Source: Flavobacterium sp. RSP15
GTDB taxonomy: Bacteria; Bacteroidota; Bacteroidia; Flavobacteriales; Flavobacteriaceae
Direction: 5' to 3'
DNA: 44,633 nt
NCBI RefSeq assembly: GCF_003968755.1
Contig: NZ_RYDL01000018.1
Span: 1-44,633, forward strand
A model generated the notes under the pieces. It worked only from the letters and a program-made list of their open reading frames with translations, was not told where the DNA came from and searched no databases. The translations under genes were made by a program, and so were the position numbers. Position 1 is the stretch's first letter, and the number at the start of each line of letters is the position of its first letter. Shown here in pieces: positions 1 through 8,672 of this stretch.

Positions 1-161
1 CCTATATATAAGGTGTCATGAGAAACAACTAAATATTCTGGTTTTATTATCTTCGCGTTAGGGATAGTAGTGGAAAGTCAATAAAAAAACTGAAATTGCA
101 TCATTATTTAGTCAGAAGCATCTTTTAAAAGTAGTAAAACAATCTCAATAACAAAAAATTC

Positions 162-1394
162 ATGTCGTTAAAAATAATACACACCGCCGATTGGCATCTT
201 GGACAGACCTTTTTGCAAAAATCAAGAATTGAGGAACACACCTATTTTATCGATTGGTTGTTAAAAACCATTCAAACGCAGGTTATTGATGCTATTATTA
301 TTGCTGGGGACATTTTTGATGTTTCGAGTCCTTCAATTGAAGCCATAAACAAATATCATTATTTTTTGTTGGAGGCTTATAAACTCAAGGTACAAGTTAT
401 AATTATTGGTGGCAATCACGATTCAGCGTCTCGATTAAATTCTTATAAAGATATTTTCAAAATTTTAAATGTAAGTATTGTCGGTGGCGATCTTAACAAT
501 GTGGGAGAATTAATCCCAGTTTACAAACGCGGAACAACAAATGCCGCAGCCGTTATTGCCGCAGTGCCTTACCTTCGTGATGGTGATATTCGTAAAATTA
601 TCGAGGGCGAAACCGTCAATGAAGCCCATGGTTTATTTACATCGGAAGTAAAAAAGCACTACGATAATTTGTTGAAACAAGCAAAAACGAATTATCCAGG
701 TGTACCCGTTATTGGCACGGCGCATTTGTATGTCACCGGCTGTATTCTCAGTGAACCCGCCGAAAAAAGAATGCATTCTTTGGTGGGGACACTCGGACAA
801 ATCCCATCGAGTGTATTTTCAGTCGGATATGATTATATTGCCATGGGGCACATTCACAAACCTCAGATGGTCCAACATCCGGATAATGTGATTGCAAAAT
901 ATGCCGGTTCCCCAATTTCGCTCAGTTTTAACGAACGCAATGATCTTAAAGAAATAACTGTTTTGACGATTGCCGATAATAAAATAGCACATGAATCTCT
1001 GCCGATCCCTTTGCAAAGGAGCGTGATACGATTTGAAGGAAAGGCTGATGAAATTATTGAAAAAATAAAATTACATGAACCTTCACAAGTATTGCCAACT
1101 TGGGCAGAAATCATAATTACTGAAGCTGTAAATTATATTGACTTTAATAACGAGATAAATGATTTATGTATTGATCGAAAAATAGAAATTTTGAACCGAA
1201 CTACTAAGTTTACCTCAATTAATAATCAATCAATAAGAGAAGAATATATTGCCGGTACCGATAATAATCCTTTGGATAATATCCCAAAAATCTTTACTAT
1301 AAGATGCGAAAAAAAAGGAATGAATGAAGAAAGTATTGCCGGAATAATGCCGTTGTTTATGCAGATATTGGATGAAATTAATAACACACATTAG
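162..1394 (+). CDS. sbcD: Exonuclease subunit SbcD (Mre11-type nuclease)
   Basis: Nuclease subunit of the SbcCD complex, which trims DNA ends and opens hairpins in the cytoplasm. The calcineurin-like phosphoesterase motifs are all visible: HTADWHLG (Asp10, His12), AGDIFD (Asp50), GGNHD (Asn85-His86-Asp87), a GTAHLYVTG segment and MGHIHKP. These are the metal-binding residues of the Mre11/SbcD family. At 410 aa the length is normal, and the C-terminal capping region is present. The ATG at 162 sits directly before the first conserved strand, so the start is secure. It is followed in the same direction by sbcC, whose start lies 175 bases downstream; the two gene products form one complex. Confidence 0.96.
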   Translation: MSLKIIHTADWHLGQTFLQKSRIEEHTYFIDWLLKTIQTQVIDAIIIAGDIFDVSSPSIEAINKYHYFLLEAYKLKVQVIIIGGNHDSASRLNSYKDIFKILNVSIVGGDLNNVGELIPVYKRGTTNAAAVIAAVPYLRDGDIRKIIEGETVNEAHGLFTSEVKKHYDNLLKQAKTNYPGVPVIGTAHLYVTGCILSEPAEKRMHSLVGTLGQIPSSVFSVGYDYIAMGHIHKPQMVQHPDNVIAKYAGSPISLSFNERNDLKEITVLTIADNKIAHESLPIPLQRSVIRFEGKADEIIEKIKLHEPSQVLPTWAEIIITEAVNYIDFNNEINDLCIDRKIEILNRTTKFTSINNQSIREEYIAGTDNNPLDNIPKIFTIRCEKKGMNEESIAGIMPLFMQILDEINNTH

Positions 1395-1569
1395 GTTTTC
1401 AAAACATTTTTTGACCCAAGCGATAAACCACCGGCAAAGCATTACAGAATTCTGTCCGATTTCAATAAAAAAATAGCATCTTCTTATGAAATCGCTATTA
1501 TTCCAAATCACAAACAGGAATGAAGAATGGCGATACCATATTCCTTTAAAAAGCAAATATTATCTTAGT

Positions 1570-4500
1570 ATGAAAATTTTAAAAATAAACATCAACAACA
1601 TACAGTCTTTGAAAGGGGTTCAACCCGAAATTAATTTTACCGATGGAATTTTGGCCCATGCAGGTTTGTATGCTATTACCGGTCAAACAGGAGCCGGAAA
1701 ATCAACCATCTTGGATGCGATTACTTTGGCGTTATACGGTAAAATAAATCGATATGGCAATGACAAACCGAGTTCTGAAATAATCACTCGCAATCAAAAA
1801 GAAGCTTACGCAGAAGTTACTTTTGAGGTGAATGACATCATTTATTTGGCAAGATGGGCAGCTTCATTTAACAAAAACAACAAAATAAATGCTACGGATG
1901 ACAGAAAATTATATAAAAAAGAGAACGGTGAATTTAGGTTAATTGCCGAAAAAGTATCAAACGTCAATCCAATGATAGAAGAAATTATTGGGCTAAAATA
2001 CGAGCAATTTACCAAATCCATTTTATTGGCTCAAAATAATTTTTCAGCGTTTTTAAAAGCAAAACCGGATGAACGTGCCGAAATGTTGAGCAAAATAACG
2101 GGAACACAAATTTATGAAGAAATCTCGAAGAAGGTTTTTGAGCATACAAAAGCCTTTGAAACTGAAATTAATAACCTAAGAGCCACCATAAACGGAAATA
2201 TTTTAAATGAAGAAGAATTAAATGCTATTGCCGTTTCATTTGAAGAAAAAGAAAATACGATTAAGGAAATAGAACCGAAATTAACCCGAATTCTAGCGGA
2301 AATTGCTTGGTTAGCGGCTGTTGAAAATACGAAAACAGAAATCAATCAGCATAAAAATTCGCTTGAATTGGTGAAGCAACATTTTTTAGATAATATCGAA
2401 TTATATCAAAAATTAGAGCATTACAGCAAAGCAACACTAATTGAAAAAGATTGGCTAGCTTTTCAAAACAGTGAAAAAGAGTGCGCTAAAAATACCGTAA
2501 ACACGCAAAGAACGATTGATGAAATTGAAAGTTTAAATAAAATTTTGGCTACCAATGCACCCGAATTAGAATCTGCAATCAAAAAACTAGAAGAAACTCA
2601 AAAAGAGCAATTACTTAAAAAACCATTAATTGAAAGTGCCAAAACAACTTTTGGAGCGATTGCAAATAATAATGAAACCCTAAAACAAAATGCTAAAGAT
2701 TTAGTAACAGCAAAAAGCAATTTCGATTCAAACCTAGAAGATTTGAAGGCTCAAACAGCCAAAAAATCAATCTTAGATTCTGCAATTGAACAGAACCAAA
2801 AAACCATTGTACAACATGAAAAATATGGCTCATGGGAAACAGAGAAGGGAGCTGTGATTTTAAAACGGCAGGATATTGAAAAATCTCAAAAAGAAATTGA
2901 ATCGTTTAATATTGAAAGTTTACAAAAACAGATTTCTGATTATGATACAAAAAATATTGGGATAGAAAAGTTATTGCAAAACACAAGACACGAAAACACT
3001 ACATTAAAATCGGAAGTTGATTTATTAGAATTACAAAAAAAGGATTCAGATACCTTAGAAAATTTGTCGAAACTAAAAGACAATACAAAAACCGATTTAG
3101 AAAACTGGAAGAAATTATTAGAGTATTTTCCAAAATTAGAAAGTCAAAATGATCAATTAAGACTAAATTCTGCCGAATTAATTACCGCTAATTTATCCAG
3201 GGAAACTTTAGAAACAGCAATTTTTGACAAAAAAAAATCGCTGGGGATCTTACATGAAAATAAAAACTTAAAACAGTTATTGGCGAGTTTTGAGGAACAC
3301 CGACACAATTTAAAAGAGGACGAAGATTGTCCGTTATGCGGTTCTAAAGAGCACCCTTATGCCATGAATTTACCTGAAATATTTTCTAAAAATGATATTG
3401 ACGATGAAATCAAAGATCTAGATTACGAAATTAAATTAAAGGAAAATGAAAAGGAAGAAGCTGTAAAAAAAGTGGCAAGTTCCAGTCAACAAATCATAAA
3501 CACGAATGCAACTATTGCTGAAATTCAGGAAGCTACTGCTAAATTAAAATACGTTTTACAAGTTGAAAAAGAGTTGAAAATGGAGGATATTGAAGCTGCA
3601 ATTCTTAATTTGGAAGCTGAATTTGACTTTGTTCAAACCCGGATTAATAAACTATCGGAATTGAATGCAGCTTATGACCGTGTTAATAAATTGTATTCCA
3701 ATAAAACCAGCCATTTAAATGAAATTCATTTGTCCGATACTGCCTATCAAACTGCCAAAAAACAAATAGACGAAAAGGAAGTTAACATAGCCGAAAATTT
3801 CGCTTTTATAAAAAAGATATTCTATTCATTTGATGAGAATTTAGAAGAAAATGACATCGCAGCCGTTTCTGAAATCGGCAAGAAACTAGGGGACAATTTA
3901 AGAAAACTGAATGCCGGTAATGAAATTTTAAAAGCCAATCAGACTGAAATTGTAACCGTAAACAATGCCATAACGGCGTTTTCAACAAAAAGTACCAGTT
4001 TAGAAGAGAGTGTTTCAAAGTATATAAAAGTAGATGAAGCGCTTAACACTAAAAAAGGTTTGCTAGAGAATGAATTTAGAAATCAAACGGCCAATTTTGA
4101 ATTAAAATCACCACAAGAGGAAGAATCCCGTTTGCAAATTAAAGGTAAGACGGAACAAGATTCGGTAACCAAATGGAAAGGTAAAAAGGAAATCACCTTG
4201 GCTTCCATCAAAAACAAACACGTTGATGTAGGGCAATTGGTTGCCGAAAAATCAGAACTAGATGATGTATTTCGTTTGGCTACAGCCCAATTGAATGATA
4301 AGCTGACTGAAAATGGTTTCGAAAACAGTGTCCTATTACAAGAAGCATTAAACTTAGAAAACAGTGTTTTGTTAATTGCACAAAAACAAACATTCGAGAC
4401 TAAAAAACAACAAATTGAAGGAGCATTGAATGCTAATTTACTCAAACAAGAGGAACTCAATTCCAATCCTTTAACAGCTAAATTAGTAGAAGATTTAAAT

Positions 4501-5154
4501 GTCGAAAAAGTGGCTTTAGAGGAAGAAAAAACCAAAATAAACCAAGAAATCGGGCAATTAAAGGAACAAATCAATAATAATAAAAAAATACAGGAGGAAA
4601 ATCAACTCATAATTGATGTAATCAAAACAAAAAATAATGTATTCCAAAAATGGGATCTATTAAATAAAACGGTAGGTTCTTCTGATGGCAAAGCTTTTAA
4701 AAAATTCGCTCAAGATTTTACGCTTTCCTTATTGGTACAACACGCCAATAAGCATCTAGAAACCATGTTCAACAGATATGAACTTTTTAAAGATGACACC
4801 TCAGATGAAATGGAATTGCAAATAAAAGACAAAAACTTTTTTGGGGAAATTCGCAATATTAATTCGCTTTCTGGTGGTGAAACTTTTTTGGTAAGTTTAT
4901 CGTTAGCGTTAGGATTATCCGACCTTGCGAGTAAGAATACTAAAATCCGTTCTTTATTTATCGACGAAGGTTTTGGATCACTCGATCCCGAAAACTTGAA
5001 TAATGCATTAGACACGCTCGAGTTGCTTCGTCAAAATGACGACCGCCAAATTGGGATCATCTCACATGTGGAAGAATTGAAAAAAAGAATTACCACTCAA
5101 ATTCAAGTAAAAAAATATACTAGTGAGTTTAGTACTATTGAAATTGTGGATTAA
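1570..5154 (+). CDS. sbcC: Exonuclease subunit SbcC (Rad50-type ATPase)
   Basis: ATPase and coiled-coil partner of SbcD. From the ATG at 1570 the protein is 1194 aa. It has an N-terminal Walker A, GQTGAGKST at residues 38-46; long Glu/Lys/Asn-rich coiled coils; a zinc hook CPLCG at residues 587-591; then the ABC signature SLSGGE near 1099 and Walker B SLFIDEGFG near 1128. This is the full Rad50/SbcC domain order with nothing missing. The open frame could extend to an ATG at 1486, adding 28 residues, but the family begins with MKILKI-like sequence, so 1570 is preferred. It ends just before a strong inverted repeat that separates it from the convergent glycan locus. Confidence 0.96.
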   Translation: MKILKININNIQSLKGVQPEINFTDGILAHAGLYAITGQTGAGKSTILDAITLALYGKINRYGNDKPSSEIITRNQKEAYAEVTFEVNDIIYLARWAASFNKNNKINATDDRKLYKKENGEFRLIAEKVSNVNPMIEEIIGLKYEQFTKSILLAQNNFSAFLKAKPDERAEMLSKITGTQIYEEISKKVFEHTKAFETEINNLRATINGNILNEEELNAIAVSFEEKENTIKEIEPKLTRILAEIAWLAAVENTKTEINQHKNSLELVKQHFLDNIELYQKLEHYSKATLIEKDWLAFQNSEKECAKNTVNTQRTIDEIESLNKILATNAPELESAIKKLEETQKEQLLKKPLIESAKTTFGAIANNNETLKQNAKDLVTAKSNFDSNLEDLKAQTAKKSILDSAIEQNQKTIVQHEKYGSWETEKGAVILKRQDIEKSQKEIESFNIESLQKQISDYDTKNIGIEKLLQNTRHENTTLKSEVDLLELQKKDSDTLENLSKLKDNTKTDLENWKKLLEYFPKLESQNDQLRLNSAELITANLSRETLETAIFDKKKSLGILHENKNLKQLLASFEEHRHNLKEDEDCPLCGSKEHPYAMNLPEIFSKNDIDDEIKDLDYEIKLKENEKEEAVKKVASSSQQIINTNATIAEIQEATAKLKYVLQVEKELKMEDIEAAILNLEAEFDFVQTRINKLSELNAAYDRVNKLYSNKTSHLNEIHLSDTAYQTAKKQIDEKEVNIAENFAFIKKIFYSFDENLEENDIAAVSEIGKKLGDNLRKLNAGNEILKANQTEIVTVNNAITAFSTKSTSLEESVSKYIKVDEALNTKKGLLENEFRNQTANFELKSPQEEESRLQIKGKTEQDSVTKWKGKKEITLASIKNKHVDVGQLVAEKSELDDVFRLATAQLNDKLTENGFENSVLLQEALNLENSVLLIAQKQTFETKKQQIEGALNANLLKQEELNSNPLTAKLVEDLNVEKVALEEEKTKINQEIGQLKEQINNNKKIQEENQLIIDVIKTKNNVFQKWDLLNKTVGSSDGKAFKKFAQDFTLSLLVQHANKHLETMFNRYELFKDDTSDEMELQIKDKNFFGEIRNINSLSGGETFLVSLSLALGLSDLASKNTKIRSLFIDEGFGSLDPENLNNALDTLELLRQNDDRQIGIISHVEELKKRITTQIQVKKYTSEFSTIEIVD

Positions 5155-5185
5155 CAACGATGAATTAGCACCAGTATAAAGTACC

Positions 5186-5222
5186 ATTTTGTCGCAAATA
5201 TCTCGTGTTTTTGCGACAAAAT
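5186..5222. terminator. Bidirectional terminator between sbcC and the GH92 gene
   Basis: A perfect 13-bp inverted repeat pairs 5186-5198 with 5210-5222 around an 11-base loop. It is flanked by A/T runs and lies in the gap between two convergent genes, so it can terminate both strands. Confidence 0.8.
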
Positions 5223-5260
5223 AAAACGATTTAAAATACTGCCAATTCGCATTCTTTTAA

Positions 5261-7342
5261 TTAATCCTCTGCCTCTGTTGTTTTTGAAATCCACTGATTC
5301 TCGATTCCCCACTTTTTATTTGGTACAGCAGCAGTTTCAAGGATCAGAGTTCCTCCTTTGCTAATCTCCTCTTGTGTCAACCAATTTCTGTATATTGGCT
5401 GGCCGTTTAATTGAGCTGATTGAACATAAAAGTACTCTTTATTATAATTAGACACTTGTATGTGAAATGATTTTCCATTTTCCCAATTTAATTTTACGGA
5501 CTCAAAGATTGGAGCTGTCAAATAATAAATGGGGCTGCCAATATTTGCTGGAGACAGACCTATACTTCGCATTACAAACCAAGAGGACATCGTCCCTGCA
5601 TCATCATCCATAGTGCGGACATAGGCTTGGGGTTCGTTTTTATAGATCCTCCCAATATAGGAATCAATTCCCTTGCTATTGTCATTAAAATAAGCCTGAA
5701 CTACAGTATCCAACATAATATTCCGAAACAGTTTTTGTGATTTCCAGGGTTGGGAACTCGCATTATACAGTCCCGGAACTTGTAAATCCGGCTGATTCGC
5801 ATGGTTGTAATTGTCCTCCGCAAAAAACTGGTCCAACTGGTTTAAAAAAGGAGTTTCTCCGCCCGTTAATTTTTTGAGACCTGATACATCAAAAGGAACG
5901 AACCAGCGATACTGCCAAACAGTGCCCTGATACATTCCGCGAGAAGGCATTTTATCGATATCTTTCTGGGATAAATCAGCGAAATCTTTTTCCCAATAGT
6001 GCTTATATTCTAACGCTTTATTCAAATACTTGGCACTCAAAACAGAATCGTTGGTGATTTTCAGAATTTCAGAAAGCGCCCAACTGTCATACGAGGATTC
6101 CAAAGCCTTATCAGGTGCATTATATTCCAAACGATCCACTTCGGCGATTAAAGAATCTTTAATAGCATTAAAATTTACAGGATATCCTTTTTTGTAGCCG
6201 TCCAATAAGACAACAATCGCATGTTCCGTTCGTACTGTAGGGGAAGATTCGTGTTTTGTAGCCCAATTATTCTTCCCATACGGATACAAATTTGCAATAG
6301 AATTTACAATAGGTCCAAAACGTTCTGGATAGGCTAGTGAAAGCATAGGCAATTGTTCGCGATAATTATCCCAAATAGCCCAACCGCTGTAGATTGGACT
6401 TGTAGATTTTTGAATGGATCCATCAATGGCTTTATAAGTACTATTGGTTTCCGAAACTAAAAACGGTGCTTGTAATCCGCGGTATAAAAGGGAATAAAAT
6501 AAAGCTACCCTATCTTTTTCACCCTCAACTTCTATTCTGTTCAAATGATGCTCCCAAACTGCCGCAGTTTGTGAAGCCAATTCTTTCAGGGAAATTACTT
6601 CTATTTTTGCTTTGGCGAAAGCCGTACTTACAGAGGAAAAACCAACACGGACTCCCATTTCCGTGGCATCTTCGGGCGCAGTAATACGATATTGATGGTC
6701 AGCTGTTTTTCTAATTGTAACCAAATTAGAGAATTCCAACACATAATAAATACGATATATTCCCTTGTCACAAGTGGTTTGAGTATCTATCCAACCACTA
6801 ATACTTTTGGTTCCAATTTCATGCGCTTCGGCAACAAATCGATTTACAAATGCATGAGATAAATCAATATGCAGCCCTGCTCCTTTTCTAGGAAATTCAT
6901 ATAGATGGAGTCCGAAATTTTGTTTTACACTCATTTGGGCCTGAATCCCATTCTCAAAAGCTACTTTATAAACACCCGGAGAAGCTGATTCCTGTTTTTT
7001 GAGTAATTCCGTTTTGTCATCTCCATCTAAAATAGGTTTTATCAAAAGATTTCCTCCACTTCCCAAACACCCGACTCCTTCGATACGGCTGTGGGTAAAT
7101 CCTAGAAATTCTTTTGCTAAATGCTCATAACCCGAATGAATATGAGGATAAGTTTGCGGGCCAATACTCATCATATTGAAGGGAGAAGAAGCAGCTGGAG
7201 ACATTTGTCCATGATCTCCTGAAGTACCTAAAAAGACATTTACTTTTTCTACTGTCGATGAGGCTAAATTAGCGCTATTATTTCTTAAAGGCTGGCAAGC
7301 TACTGTAACGATTGCTAATCCAAGTACGAGTATTTTTTTCAT
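5261..7342 (-). CDS. GH92 family mannosidase, lipoprotein, with atypical Gln at the general-acid site
   Basis: Glycoside hydrolase family 92; known members are calcium-dependent inverting exo-alpha-mannosidases. The protein has a lipoprotein signal (MKKILVLGLAIVTVAC), so it is probably anchored to the outer membrane or in the periplasm. Family landmarks include FTHSRIEGVGCLGSGG, TVRTEHA, GTVWQYRWFVPFD and DDDAGTMSSWF; the Asp pair there (582 and 584, counted from the ATG at 7351) matches the catalytic base region. In the usual EGNAWQY motif the Glu is the general acid; here the motif reads QGTVWQY, with Gln475 (codon 5927-5929). The common GTGC motif is GVGC here. Both differences suggest a leaving group that needs no acid help, such as phosphate. 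An alternative ATG at 7351 abuts the upstream stop codon. It is the last gene of the SusCD locus. Confidence 0.9.
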   Translation of the reverse strand: MKKILVLGLAIVTVACQPLRNNSANLASSTVEKVNVFLGTSGDHGQMSPAASSPFNMMSIGPQTYPHIHSGYEHLAKEFLGFTHSRIEGVGCLGSGGNLLIKPILDGDDKTELLKKQESASPGVYKVAFENGIQAQMSVKQNFGLHLYEFPRKGAGLHIDLSHAFVNRFVAEAHEIGTKSISGWIDTQTTCDKGIYRIYYVLEFSNLVTIRKTADHQYRITAPEDATEMGVRVGFSSVSTAFAKAKIEVISLKELASQTAAVWEHHLNRIEVEGEKDRVALFYSLLYRGLQAPFLVSETNSTYKAIDGSIQKSTSPIYSGWAIWDNYREQLPMLSLAYPERFGPIVNSIANLYPYGKNNWATKHESSPTVRTEHAIVVLLDGYKKGYPVNFNAIKDSLIAEVDRLEYNAPDKALESSYDSWALSEILKITNDSVLSAKYLNKALEYKHYWEKDFADLSQKDIDKMPSRGMYQGTVWQYRWFVPFDVSGLKKLTGGETPFLNQLDQFFAEDNYNHANQPDLQVPGLYNASSQPWKSQKLFRNIMLDTVVQAYFNDNSKGIDSYIGRIYKNEPQAYVRTMDDDAGTMSSWFVMRSIGLSPANIGSPIYYLTAPIFESVKLNWENGKSFHIQVSNYNKEYFYVQSAQLNGQPIYRNWLTQEEISKGGTLILETAAVPNKKWGIENQWISKTTEAED

Positions 7343-7351
7343 GGTATACAT

Positions 7352-8614
7352 TTACGGATCTAGGGGATCAATTGGATTTTGATGCAAAGATTCCACATTG
7401 GGTAGAAATTCTATCGCAGTCGAATTTAGTCTTTTTAAAATAACTGCAGGCAAATAACCCAATTCTTCCATACAACGCGCATTAAAGTTTGGATTTCCAA
7501 CATAATCGCTATGATTCGCATTTGTTACTACAATACTTTTTTTGTCAAGAGGCATTTGATACCCAATCATCAATCTGGTTGCATTACGCAAATTAGTTGT
7601 GGTGTGCCGGGCAAAAGGATCAATTAGAATATTTTCTTCAGGAATATGATGCACATTCATCAGTTCTTTTTTCATTTCGATCGCCTCACAATAAGTCGCT
7701 CTAAAAGGATGGGCATGACCTCCAGAAACAATGATTAGTGGGGCTTTCTTAGCTTCATATTCCAATACTCCTAATTGCAAATTTAATTTTCCAATGACAG
7801 ACAATCGGTCTTGATAATTTTCCGGGCCGTTACCTAAAATTAGAACAGAAGCATAATCAAAAGCATCGAAATTGATTTGTTTTATATGAGCGATTGCTTT
7901 CTTGTTCTCCTTTTCCTCCAAGGGTTCGTAGCGCTCCACCTCATCCCGATGGTTCATATACAACAGTGCTAAGCTAAAATCTAAGCTTTCCTGAAAAAAT
8001 AGGGCATTCTCTTTCGGCTTCTTATTATGAAGAAAATCTGACCACATAAAGACCGATCCTTTATAAAATTCAGACTGTACATCATAGGAAACTGAATCCA
8101 TTTTAGCATATTGCGGGGCTTCCCCAAGGTCATAAACTTTCATAATGCGGTTCATTCCTATGGTACAAACTTGCCATGCTTTTAGTAATAATTCGGTATC
8201 TGTACTGTTTTTAAAATTCTCGTATTTCCCAGAAGGACGCAAATTATTTTTTACAAAATCTTGCAGTACCTTTTCGTCTTTCATCAAAATTAGAAGTTCC
8301 TCATCAATACTTAGGATGTCTTTTTCTTTAAACAGATAATCTGTAATCAAGCAGGAAAGACTGTCTTTGCAAGACTTTAGTTTAGAACCAATCGCTTGTT
8401 GCTGTTTCTTAAAAATTGTTTTCAAAACAACATTGTTTTCTAGTAATTGACTGACGGCTTTATCGTTTTGAATGGCAGTCAATAAATAAAAATTCTTGTC
8501 CTGAATCACCGAACCTGAAATAGACGAAACATACCCCAATTCAAATCCTTTCGCTTTTTGGCAATAGCCTGAAATAGTTACAAACGCTAGTACTAAATAA
8601 ATTATTTTTCTCAT
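7352..8614 (-). CDS. Secreted DUF218/YdcF-like protein
   Basis: 420 aa from the ATG at 8614, with an N-terminal signal peptide (MRKIIYLVLAFVTISGYC). The C-terminal part, roughly residues 255-400, is a DUF218 (YdcF/ElyC/SanA) domain: ASVLILGNGP, PLIIVSGGHAHP, ENILIDPFARHTTTNLRNA and IVVTNANHSDYVGN. The function of this family is not settled. The first ~240 residues, rich in Lys, Asp and Leu, are not recognised and seem specific to this kind of secreted form. The frame extends to a TTG at 8638, but that leaves extra residues ahead of the signal peptide. Its stop codon touches an ATG of the GH92 gene, so the two are probably translationally coupled and act on the same substrate. Confidence 0.85.
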   Translation of the reverse strand: MRKIIYLVLAFVTISGYCQKAKGFELGYVSSISGSVIQDKNFYLLTAIQNDKAVSQLLENNVVLKTIFKKQQQAIGSKLKSCKDSLSCLITDYLFKEKDILSIDEELLILMKDEKVLQDFVKNNLRPSGKYENFKNSTDTELLLKAWQVCTIGMNRIMKVYDLGEAPQYAKMDSVSYDVQSEFYKGSVFMWSDFLHNKKPKENALFFQESLDFSLALLYMNHRDEVERYEPLEEKENKKAIAHIKQINFDAFDYASVLILGNGPENYQDRLSVIGKLNLQLGVLEYEAKKAPLIIVSGGHAHPFRATYCEAIEMKKELMNVHHIPEENILIDPFARHTTTNLRNATRLMIGYQMPLDKKSIVVTNANHSDYVGNPNFNARCMEELGYLPAVILKRLNSTAIEFLPNVESLHQNPIDPLDP

Positions 8615-8672
8615 CTTTTTGTATAAAAAATTGGGCAACCTGGTCGATTGCCCAATTTACTTAAATTTATTT

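Noticed and set aside
4083..4574. 163-residue minus-strand frame inside sbcC
   Set aside because: Ser/Phe/Leu-rich antisense of a coiled-coil gene; a shadow frame.
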